Source: Alphaproteobacteria bacterium
GTDB taxonomy: Bacteria; Pseudomonadota; Alphaproteobacteria; Rickettsiales; 21-14-0-20-44-7
Reading direction: 5' to 3'
DNA: 5,218 nt
Assembly: GCA_013288575.1 (NCBI GenBank)
Contig: JABDBO010000067.1
Coordinates: 1 to 5,218 of the forward strand
This document shows, piece by piece, positions 1 to 5,080 of the stretch. The notes below the pieces were generated by a model that was given only the letters and a program-made list of their open reading frames with translations, was not told the origin of the DNA and ran no database searches. The position numbers and the translations under genes were made by a program. Within the stretch, counting starts at the first letter, position 1. Each line of letters begins with the position of its first letter.

Positions 1-1
1 C

Positions 2-706
2 AAGGCAACGCTCTACGGTATTTTACAACGCTTATGCGACAAAGGTCTAGCTACGCGCTCACTTAAAAAAGGTGTACGAACTTTTCACGCCGTCGCTCCG
101 GATAATATTTCCTTGCTGTTCAAGCGCAAAATTTCTGACCTAAGTTCTTCACTATCAAACTTTGAGTCAATACTACCAGGCATCATTGCCAATAACAAAT
201 CCTCCAGTAAGCCACGCATCCAGTTTTTCGAGGGCAAGGAAGGGGTGCAAAATATCCTAAATGATATGCTCCTTCACCGAGATATTCCGACGTTCTCATA
301 TTGGCCAATTGCCGACATGGTAGATATTTTAGGTGCTGAGTTTTTCCGCTATCATAACAAGGAGCGTATCCGTAATCGGCTATATACTAAGGCGCTATGG
401 CCAAAAGGTAAAATTGCCAATATCAAAGCCACACCGTTCTTAGGTGCAGGTAAGGAATTTTACCGCGAAATTCGGATTACGCCAGATTCTACAGATTTCA
501 CTATGGGATATTGGATTTATGCGGATAAAACAGCTCTAATAACTTCTAGCAAGGAAAGTTTCGGAATGGTGGTTGAAAGCGCGGAATTTAAAGACATGCT
601 TTTATCGCAATGGAACCTGATTTGGAATTTATCCAAGCCGCTAGAAATTAATCCAGAAGATACAAAAAAGTTTATTGCAGAGTTAAAAAAAGAAGAAATT
701 ATTTAA
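2..706 (+). CDS. TrmB-family transcriptional regulator, 5' end missing
   Basis: The reading frame is open to the left edge, so the true start lies outside the window; 234 codons remain, ending in TAA. An ATG-independent TTG start at 113 would cut off the DNA-binding part and is unlikely. Residues 1-33 (KATLYGILQRLCDKGLATRS onwards) look like the second half of a TrmB winged helix: recognition helix, the 'L..L..KGL' turn, and a wing ending near 'VRTFHAVAPD'. A short helical linker follows (about 38-62), then an effector-type domain opening with 'IQFFEGKEGVQNIL' (about 74-87), the typical start of the TrmB C-terminal region, and closing with 'FKDMLLSQWNLIW'. TrmB proteins are cytoplasmic regulators, best known from archaea for sugar-transport control but also present in bacteria. 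The ligand and target genes cannot be told from this sequence. It converges with the polymerase gene downstream. About 30-35 N-terminal residues are probably missing. Confidence 0.85.
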   Translation, partial: KATLYGILQRLCDKGLATRSLKKGVRTFHAVAPDNISLLFKRKISDLSSSLSNFESILPGIIANNKSSSKPRIQFFEGKEGVQNILNDMLLHRDIPTFSYWPIADMVDILGAEFFRYHNKERIRNRLYTKALWPKGKIANIKATPFLGAGKEFYREIRITPDSTDFTMGYWIYADKTALITSSKESFGMVVESAEFKDMLLSQWNLIWNLSKPLEINPEDTKKFIAELKKEEII

Positions 707-738
707 ATGGTAAAACTATCTTTTTAATGTCCCATAGA

Positions 739-801
739 GGGGTGGTTCTCAGGCAGGCGGGGTTTACCCTAACTATATAGGGTCTAAACTGGATGCACCC
801 C
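739..801. repeat. nested inverted repeats between convergent genes
   Basis: An inner stem pairs GTTTACCCTA (762-771) with TAGGGTCTAAAC (778-789): ten base pairs with a two-base bulge and a six-base loop. An outer pair, GGGGTG (739-744) with CACCCC (796-801), encloses it. ACCC at 766-769 could instead pair with the GGGT just upstream (761-764), so two folds compete. Neither strand shows a T-run after the stem, so it is not a canonical Rho-independent terminator. Its place between the 3' ends of two facing genes still suggests transcript ending or 3'-end protection. A remnant of a repeat element is the alternative. Confidence 0.45.
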
Positions 802-831
802 AAGAAAATCTATTGCTTCCCTAATTTTAAT

Positions 832-2076
832 TTACTCCACAAACTCTTGAATATCCGGTATCCGCGTAAACGCAATCTTAGTTCCTGATATTTTCCGAGC
901 TTGGTCGGGGATGATGCCAAGACTCACGGTATCGCGGCCATATTTCTTATTCAGGCTATCCAGCACTTTTGAAAGCTTATCAGCGCGGCTTTGCCCGCTA
1001 TTTGGTTGGTCGAAAAGCTCTGGCTGGATATCATTCTCATGAATGAAGTGGTAAAGCGTCACCGATACTTTCTTGAGCCGCTGGCCTTTGCTGTCTTTGA
1101 GCATCGCCTGCCATAGCGCATCCAGCATGCGAATGAACGCCGCATTATCCTGCGCCCGATAGCATTTGGCTTCGGCGGCCCAACGGTGGTTGGTTTCGGT
1201 GCGAACTGACAGCGCATAGGCTTGGGCATAGAAACCTAACCTCCGCAAGCGCGAAACTGCTTTTACGGTAAGGCGACGAGCAATATGTTCCGCTTTATCA
1301 GGCGCGCGGTTCTCAGGCGCAATCACATGGCTATGGCCGACTGTGTTGCGGTTGGTTTCGGTATCTGGAAGATCAATGCCGCGCAGAAAATAATACATCT
1401 TTTCGCCCCAAACGCTGTGCCAAATCGCCCGCATATGCTTGGGTGAGTATTTGAGCAACGTCTTGATATCCATAATGCCAGCGCGGTTTAGACGCTGTTC
1501 CATGTTGTAACCAACGCCCGGCAAGTCCCGCAGCTTTAAAGTGCAAAGGCGACTTTCAATCTCATTATCCTTCAGCACTACCAACCCATTTGGCTTTTGC
1601 AGTTCAGTGGCCACTTTTGCTAGATATTTGTTTGGCGCAATGCCGATAGACGATTTCAAATATTCGCCAACATTCTTGGAAATACCAGCCTTGATGCCGA
1701 CGGCAATCTTAGTTGCTACTTCCGGCGAATTTTCGTTATCCATCAGTTTACAGGCAACTTCGTCGATAGAAGCAACTTTGCTAATGTGAATGTGGTTCTC
1801 CACCTCGTTCAAAATGCGATGGTGGTAGTCAACATAAGCATCGTGCCTCGCCGGAACACATATCAGCTCTGGGCATAACTTCTTGGCTTCCCAAATGCGT
1901 GTGCCTGTTTTGATGCCAAGCGCCTTGGCTTCGTAACTGGCGGCAATAGCGCAAGTCGAATCCGTAACCATCGGTACCACCGCGACCGGCAGTCCGCGCA
2001 AACGCGGCTCCATCTGTTGCTCAACAGAAGCAAAGTAACTGTTCAGATCAAGATATAGCCAACGAAGGGGGAGCAT
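832..2076 (-). CDS. Y-family translesion DNA polymerase (DinB/UmuC type)
   Basis: This is a 414-residue error-prone polymerase that copies past damaged DNA bases. Numbered from the ATG at 2076: 'YLDLNSYFAS' holds metal ligand D10 and steric-gate F15; 'SIDE' (103-106) gives D105 and E106. The spacing equals that of E. coli DinB D8/F13/D103/E104. 'SIGIAPNKYLAKVA..KPNG' (143-164) is the conserved palm segment; 'LRDLPGVGYNMEQRL' (182-196) starts the helix-hairpin-helix thumb region; about 244-345 is the little finger. 'QPELFD' (351-356) resembles a beta-clamp-binding motif. The tail 'SGTKIAFTRIPD' (397-408) recurs, as I recall, in alphaproteobacterial relatives, sometimes misnamed 'ImpB'. An upstream in-frame TTG at 2112 would add 12 residues, but it lies inside the likely -35 box, so the ATG is preferred. 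No LexA box (GTTC-N7-GTTC or CTGT-N8-ACAG) was seen upstream. The gene is richer in G+C than its neighbours. Confidence 0.95.
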   Translation of the reverse strand: MLPLRWLYLDLNSYFASVEQQMEPRLRGLPVAVVPMVTDSTCAIAASYEAKALGIKTGTRIWEAKKLCPELICVPARHDAYVDYHHRILNEVENHIHISKVASIDEVACKLMDNENSPEVATKIAVGIKAGISKNVGEYLKSSIGIAPNKYLAKVATELQKPNGLVVLKDNEIESRLCTLKLRDLPGVGYNMEQRLNRAGIMDIKTLLKYSPKHMRAIWHSVWGEKMYYFLRGIDLPDTETNRNTVGHSHVIAPENRAPDKAEHIARRLTVKAVSRLRRLGFYAQAYALSVRTETNHRWAAEAKCYRAQDNAAFIRMLDALWQAMLKDSKGQRLKKVSVTLYHFIHENDIQPELFDQPNSGQSRADKLSKVLDSLNKKYGRDTVSLGIIPDQARKISGTKIAFTRIPDIQEFVE

Positions 2077-2082
2077 TGGGGA

Positions 2083-2112
2083 ACTATAGTCCTTTGCAAG
2101 TATAGATGTCAA
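2083..2112 (-). promoter_or_regulatory. likely sigma70-type promoter of the polymerase gene
   Basis: Reading the minus strand, a perfect -35 box TTGACA (2112-2107) is followed by an 18-base spacer and TATAGT (2088-2083), five of six matches to the -10 consensus. Six bases (TCCCCA) then separate the -10 box from the ATG at 2076. Transcription would start on or within a base or two of the start codon, which implies a leaderless message. The only Shine-Dalgarno-like string, AAGGA, sits inside the spacer and would not be transcribed. Confidence 0.6.
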
Positions 2113-2134
2113 AGTGGCTATAAAACGAATGCGA

Positions 2135-2148
2135 TAGTCACTGGACTA
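2135..2148. repeat. small palindrome TAGTC-N4-GACTA upstream of the polymerase promoter
   Basis: Perfect five-base arms flank a four-base centre, about 22 bases upstream of the polymerase -35 box and downstream of the pentapeptide gene's stop. There is no T-run, so a terminator is unlikely. It shares the GACTA core with the larger palindrome at 3566-3595. It could be an operator half-set or chance. Confidence 0.3.
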
Positions 2149-2165
2149 ACTGAAACACTAAATTA

Positions 2166-3494
2166 CTACAATTTATTAGTTGTATGATTGCTAATAGCTT
2201 CATTTTGAAACGTGCAGTCAGGAGGAGAGAAAATTGTAGAGCTAGGTATTATTTTTGCAGCTATTAAAAAGCAAAGTGTAACTGTCAGTAAAGCATTAGT
2301 AATATGAAATTTAACAAGATACTTTTTAGAAAATTTATCAAAGAGAGCCTGATTGTTCTTAATAATTGGAACCGGTAAATCAATTTCATTGTCAGTATGA
2401 GTTTGTCCAATTCCTAAATCTAAAAACCAAGCTACTGCTAAAGACAATGCATAACAAACTACGTATTCTGCGCTAGTGAAGTTACCCATTAAAATCACTG
2501 AAGATATCGCAATAGCAAAAGTCACATAGGTGTAAAAGGTTTCTTTGCGAGCTTTAAGAGATATCATGAATCCTACAGCCCAACCAATACCAGTGATAAG
2601 AATAATTTCCCAAAGTATAATATGTGGAATTAAATAAATTCTGATCAACTGGAATGTTAAGAAAAACAATCCTGAAAATATTGTTGATGCACAAAGTGAA
2701 GTAATAGCAATTCTAGATATCTCTCGAGTGAATTGATAATTATTATTTTGTAGATATAAATAAAATGATTCTGCTGACCATAATGGAATAAACCAAGGAT
2801 AGATGGTTTCGTAGGATTGGCGCCCATCTTGCAGTATTGACGGTAAGACAAACTGTGCCTGTTTCATATTCACTGTCGAATTAGTTAAAAACAAAGTTGA
2901 TATTATCAAAGTGATAAAAAGAAACCCGATGTCTACTGGAGAATTTAGATTGATTGTTTGGTGAATTCCGAATGGCAATTCGATTATTCGGCATTTATTT
3001 AGCATAATTGTTAGAACAATTGCCCCACTTATTAGCAAACAAATATTTGTAATGTTTCTTACTTTTTTAATTAGAACATTTGTCCGATCAACTAGCTTAT
3101 CAAAATCAATTTCTTCAGGAAATTTACTCGATGTCACATCTGCTCGCGAAAATGAGCGGATAGTAATTAGTTTTGCATCTTTAAAATTGCAACCTCTTAC
3201 ATATGCATACCCAAAATTGCAATCCAGCAACTTAGCATCCTTGAAATCGCAAACTGCCAATGTCGAATGCACAAAGCTGGCTTTTTCTAAAATGCAGTTG
3301 GAAAAATTGCATTCAACAAGCGTCATAGTTGAGAAAATTGCAAACCTTAAATCTCGATCACTGAAATTGAATTTTTTGATTGTTTCATTGCTTAAATTCA
3401 GCTGCTCGCCTTGTGCATAATTTGAATCGAGCCAGATTTTATGTTGGTCCAGCTTTGCAGTAATTTCAGCTTCGCTCAATCTTTTCTGCGACAT
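2166..3494 (-). CDS. pentapeptide-repeat multi-pass membrane protein
   Basis: The protein is 442 residues from the ATG at 3494. Residues about 40-125 form a pentapeptide-repeat domain, clearest as five ten-residue units at 61-110 beginning ECNF, KASF, VCDF, DCNF and GCNF. Such repeats fold into a right-handed quadrilateral beta-helix. The rest is hydrophobic, with likely membrane spans near 147-166, 186-205, 262-288, 290-313, 321-338, 343-361 and 395-416. A polar segment (206-261, with 'ETIYPWFIPLW') lies between spans 2 and 3. The helix presumably sits in the cytoplasm, since no signal peptide precedes it. I know no defined function for this architecture; pentapeptide domains generally mediate protein contacts. 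The ATG has AGAAG (3503-3507) eight bases upstream. A TTG at 3554 would add 20 residues but overlaps a likely -35 box. It is codirectional with the XRE gene upstream and the polymerase gene downstream. Confidence 0.88.
   Translation of the reverse strand: MSQKRLSEAEITAKLDQHKIWLDSNYAQGEQLNLSNETIKKFNFSDRDLRFAIFSTMTLVECNFSNCILEKASFVHSTLAVCDFKDAKLLDCNFGYAYVRGCNFKDAKLITIRSFSRADVTSSKFPEEIDFDKLVDRTNVLIKKVRNITNICLLISGAIVLTIMLNKCRIIELPFGIHQTINLNSPVDIGFLFITLIISTLFLTNSTVNMKQAQFVLPSILQDGRQSYETIYPWFIPLWSAESFYLYLQNNNYQFTREISRIAITSLCASTIFSGLFFLTFQLIRIYLIPHIILWEIILITGIGWAVGFMISLKARKETFYTYVTFAIAISSVILMGNFTSAEYVVCYALSLAVAWFLDLGIGQTHTDNEIDLPVPIIKNNQALFDKFSKKYLVKFHITNALLTVTLCFLIAAKIIPSSTIFSPPDCTFQNEAISNHTTNKL
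3165..3314 (-). repeat. five decapeptide-coding tandem units in the pentapeptide domain
   Basis: Five consecutive 30-base units encode the decapeptides starting ECNF, KASF, VCDF, DCNF and GCNF. The DNA shows it as a returning 'aaattgcaa'-like string on the plus strand every 30 bases. Degenerate pentapeptides extend on both sides. This is an internal protein repeat and not a separate element. Confidence 0.75.
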
Positions 3495-3502
3495 GTTGGA
3501 AA

Positions 3503-3507
3503 CTTCT
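3503..3507 (-). promoter_or_regulatory. weak ribosome binding site AGAAG
   Basis: AGAAG lies eight bases before the ATG at 3494. It is a partial match to AGGAGG but well placed. It supports the ATG over the TTG at 3554 as the start of the pentapeptide-membrane protein. Confidence 0.45.
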
Positions 3508-3525
3508 AAGTTACAATGGCTTATA

Positions 3526-3554
3526 CGTATATAGAATGTAAGCCGAACAATCAA
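3526..3554 (-). promoter_or_regulatory. likely promoter of the pentapeptide-membrane gene
   Basis: On the minus strand TTGATT (3554-3549, four of six) and TATACG (3531-3526, four of six) are 17 bases apart. The -10 region coincides with the perfect palindrome TATACGTATA (3522-3531). The start point would fall near 3520, giving a leader of about 25 bases before the ATG at 3494. The box matches are moderate, so the call is tentative. Confidence 0.42.
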
Positions 3555-3565
3555 GAAGCATTCCG

Positions 3566-3595
3566 TTGACTAATAATAAATACATTAATAGTCAA
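3566..3595. promoter_or_regulatory. 30-bp near-perfect palindrome, candidate operator
   Basis: TTGACTAATAAT (3566-3577) is mirrored by ATTAATAGTCAA (3584-3595): 11 of 12 positions pair around a six-base centre. It is AT-rich with no T-run, so a DNA-binding site is more likely than a terminator. It lies 11 bases upstream of the likely -35 box of the pentapeptide-membrane gene, where an activator or repressor could act. Its design differs from the two palindromes beside the XRE gene, so a different protein may bind it. Confidence 0.5.
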
Positions 3596-3674
3596 AGTGC
3601 GAACTTAAGGCTCTGATTTTCAATAGTTTGCGATTAGTGACTGACGTAAACAGTGACCGGAAAAAGCTCATTCT

Positions 3675-3896
3675 TCACACTATATCTTGGAATTTAATTC
3701 CTATGATTTTGCAGATTGCTTTTAATTCAATAACATCAAGTCTTCTTTCACATTTCTCATATTTTGCGATATAAGACTGAGGCTTATCAAGCTTTTCAGC
3801 GACTTGTTCTTGGGTGAGTTTCTTACTCTTCCTAGCTTTTATAAGTCTAGCAATAAGTTCTTGATACTCATCTGAATGTATAGATTTAACCGCCAT
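3675..3896 (-). CDS. small XRE/Cro-type transcriptional repressor
   Basis: The product is 73 residues, almost entirely one XRE-type helix-turn-helix domain. Residues 12-23 form the first helix; 'LTQEQVAEKL' (27-36) is the second; 'KPQSYIAKYE' (38-47) holds the recognition helix; 'ERRLDVIELKAICKIIGI' (50-67) gives the last two helices. There is no sensor or protease-like domain, as in controller proteins, antitoxins and Cro-like phage repressors. The start is ATG at 3896; no strong Shine-Dalgarno site precedes it, only a weak AAGA. It faces the lipoprotein gene across 100 bases that contain two matched palindromes, so autoregulation plus control of that neighbour is the natural inference. No toxin-sized gene or methyltransferase adjoins it, which argues against a simple toxin-antitoxin or restriction-controller role. 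Confidence 0.9.
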   Translation of the reverse strand: MAVKSIHSDEYQELIARLIKARKSKKLTQEQVAEKLDKPQSYIAKYEKCERRLDVIELKAICKIIGIKFQDIV

Positions 3897-3927
3897 TATA
3901 TCTTGATTGGTGACGGTAAAACTAGTA

Positions 3928-3942
3928 ATCCTATATTAGGAT
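3928..3942. promoter_or_regulatory. operator candidate 1, ATCCTA-TAT-TAGGAT
   Basis: This is a perfect palindrome with six-base arms and a three-base centre. It begins 31 bases upstream of the XRE start codon. It contains TATATT (3932-3937), which could serve as a -10 box for the lipoprotein gene, although no matching -35 box is evident. It shares its layout with the site at 3944-3958. Confidence 0.65.
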
Positions 3943-3943
3943 A

Positions 3944-3958
3944 ATCCCAAAATGGGAT
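3944..3958. promoter_or_regulatory. operator candidate 2, ATCCCA-AAA-TGGGAT
   Basis: This is a second perfect palindrome with six-base arms and a three-base centre. Its centre is 16 bases from that of the first site, and one base separates the two. Both fit ATCCYA-N3-TRGGAT. It ends 38 bases before the lipoprotein start codon. The pair is most simply read as twin dimer sites for the adjacent XRE protein. Confidence 0.65.
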
Positions 3959-3988
3959 ATCGCTGGTTGGACTAATACTTATACAAAT

Positions 3989-3993
3989 GAGGG
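3989..3993 (+). promoter_or_regulatory. ribosome binding site GAGGG of the lipoprotein gene
   Basis: GAGGG stands three bases before the ATG at 3997. The match to the Shine-Dalgarno core is good, though the spacing is short. It fixes the start that gives a complete lipoprotein signal peptide. Confidence 0.55.
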
Positions 3994-3996
3994 TTT

Positions 3997-4446
3997 ATGA
4001 AATATATAGGATTTATTTTATTTTTGGCTTTATCGGGGTGCGTACATGAGTCAGCTATACCATTGAGCAATGATACAGCAGAAATAGATGTTTCAACTGC
4101 CCCTGTTTATGGAAGAGCTGGTGCAGTTCGCATAGCAATGGAGAATGCGGCCAAGTTTACTCTACAAATGGGCTACGATAAATTCATGGTTGTAGATAAT
4201 GGAGATTGGAACGAGCAAACTGCGGCAGGAGGTTCTTTTGGATCAGGAAGTGCATATGGTAACGCTAATAATTTTGGTGCTTCAAGCTCGCAAAGCAGCG
4301 GCTTTGCCATCTTTAGACATCCAGAATCAAAGATGATTATCAAGATGTTCCACAAAGGCGACAAAAATTCATCTAAGGCTGTAGATGCACAGGCCTATTT
4401 GAATATGCAAGGAGGCAATCAAACTGTAAGTAATGGTGCTAAATGA
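3997..4446 (+). CDS. small envelope lipoprotein
   Basis: The product is 149 residues. M1-K2 is followed by a hydrophobic stretch (3-12) and the lipobox L12-S13-G14-C15, so it should be cut before C15 and lipidated there. V16 at position +2 is not Asp, which by the usual Lol rule points to the outer membrane. Residues about 38-66 ('GRAGAVRIAMENAAKFTLQMGYDKFMVVD') resemble the 'A..A...GY..F.V.D' core of small alphaproteobacterial lipoproteins such as the CC0125/CC1285 type; this is recalled similarity. A Gly/Ser/Asn-rich low-complexity insert (76-102) interrupts the domain before 'GFAIFRHPESKMIIKMF' (102-118). The C-terminus is polar. There is no enzyme motif and the function is unknown. It diverges from the XRE gene across two operator-like palindromes, so it is probably under that repressor, and it ends at a terminator of its own. 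Confidence 0.83.
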   Translation: MKYIGFILFLALSGCVHESAIPLSNDTAEIDVSTAPVYGRAGAVRIAMENAAKFTLQMGYDKFMVVDNGDWNEQTAAGGSFGSGSAYGNANNFGASSSQSSGFAIFRHPESKMIIKMFHKGDKNSSKAVDAQAYLNMQGGNQTVSNGAK

Positions 4447-4467
4447 AGAACTGTAGCAGCAATCCGC

Positions 4468-4494
4468 AAACTAAAGCCATTATTTAGTTTTTTT
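4468..4494 (+). terminator. Rho-independent terminator after the lipoprotein gene
   Basis: AAACTAAA (4468-4475) pairs perfectly with TTTAGTTT (4483-4490) around a seven-base loop, and the arm runs into seven consecutive T (4488-4494). It starts 22 bases past the lipoprotein stop. The stem is AT-rich and therefore weak, but the arrangement is canonical. Confidence 0.65.
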
Positions 4495-4535
4495 CTGCCA
4501 GTGGGGTATAATAATCTTTGTACAAGAGTCCAGGC

Positions 4536-4566
4536 GCATGGTTTGAACCAATTGTTCAAGCCATGC
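4536..4566 (-). terminator. strong hairpin just past the DUF5681 gene, possible terminator
   Basis: GCATGGTTTGAAC (4536-4548) and GTTCAAGCCATGC (4554-4566) form a 13-base-pair stem, with one mismatch that is a wobble pair in one orientation, and a five-base loop. It begins four bases beyond the stop of the minus-strand DUF5681 gene. No T-run follows on either strand, so a standard Rho-independent terminator is not shown. It may protect the 3' end, act with Rho, or be part of a repeat family. Confidence 0.5.
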
Positions 4567-4570
4567 CAAT

Positions 4571-5080
4571 CTATTTCGCAAATTTCTCTTTAACATATCC
4601 TTCTACCTCATCTAATCTTTCTCTAAATTCTTCATTTTCCCTCAAGTTTTTTAGCCGCTCTATTACACTGGTTATGTTACTAGCCTCTGTTGGAGTAATT
4701 TGACCTTTGGCTAGTGCTTCTACGATATTGTTTATTGTCTGCGTTAAATCGGCAGCAGAAGTTATTTTAGGCGCTTCAAATTTAACAGTTCTTTCTCGTG
4801 CTGGTGGCACTAAACGCGTAATAATAAGTTTTATAGCCTCAATATCTCCGCCTTTTGCCATAGATACTAATTTAGCCAAAATATCCTCCAAATCGCTTTG
4901 AATTAATTTTTCCGCTAAAATAGTTACTTTATTTCTAGTTCCAGATTTTTTGCCGCGCGGGTTTCCACTTTGGCCTGCAGCCCATCGCCCCCTGATCGCC
5001 TCCTGTATTTGCAGGTTATCTACAGGCTTTAATTTCTGTTCTTCTGGCCTACTTGTCACACATGTCATTGCTATATCCAT
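4571..5080 (-). CDS. DUF5681 domain protein
   Basis: The protein is 169 residues. 'GRWAAGQSGNPRGKKSGTRNK' (31-51) is the hallmark opening of DUF5681: basic, Gly/Arg-rich, with 'GQSGNP.G'. It continues into a helical part with 'MAKGGDIEAIKLIITRLVPPARERTVKFEAPKI' (74-106), the second conserved block, then a TPTEA-type helix (119-135). The C-terminal 30 residues are highly charged and could form a coiled coil. Domain members occur widely in Proteobacteria, often in phage or mobile regions, but no activity is established; the basic N-terminal motif would suit nucleic-acid contact (inference). The ATG at 5080 is used; an ATG four codons in is an equal alternative, as neither has a strong ribosome binding site. 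No terminase or other phage gene is visible beside it. It converges with the lipoprotein gene. Confidence 0.88.
   Translation of the reverse strand: MDIAMTCVTSRPEEQKLKPVDNLQIQEAIRGRWAAGQSGNPRGKKSGTRNKVTILAEKLIQSDLEDILAKLVSMAKGGDIEAIKLIITRLVPPARERTVKFEAPKITSAADLTQTINNIVEALAKGQITPTEASNITSVIERLKNLRENEEFRERLDEVEGYVKEKFAK

Noticed and set aside
113..706. A shorter 197-residue reading of the TrmB gene starting at TTG 113
   Set aside because: The same frame is open to the left edge and the upstream codons encode the recognisable winged-helix half, so the gene is truncated by the window and does not start here.
1541..1789. 82-codon plus-strand open frame
   Set aside because: It is antisense to the catalytic core of the polymerase gene, which is clearly coding.
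2657..2851. 64-codon minus-strand open frame
   Set aside because: It is a shifted frame inside the pentapeptide-membrane gene, without any recognisable domain.
3052..3420. 122-codon plus-strand open frame
   Set aside because: It lies wholly antisense to the pentapeptide-repeat region, and its pattern (repeated Lys-Leu-Gln) is the mirror of the 30-base repeat. No family resemblance.
2131..3652. Similar strings GCGATAGTCACTG (2131-2143) and GCGATTAGTGACTG (3631-3644) flanking the pentapeptide gene as possible mobile-element ends
   Set aside because: The match needs a gap and a mismatch and does not extend; there is no transposase and no target duplication.
3636..3657. Direct repeat AGTGAC at 3636-3641 and 3652-3657
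   Set aside because: Two six-base copies in a gap downstream of the XRE gene are too short to support a site.
3897..3902. TATAAT-like string overlapping the XRE start codon on the minus strand
   Set aside because: As a -10 box it would start transcription inside the gene, and no -35 box is spaced correctly.
4518..4901. Plus-strand open frames of 61 and 64 codons and the minus-strand frame at 4173-4364
   Set aside because: They are antisense to the DUF5681 and lipoprotein genes respectively, with no independent evidence.
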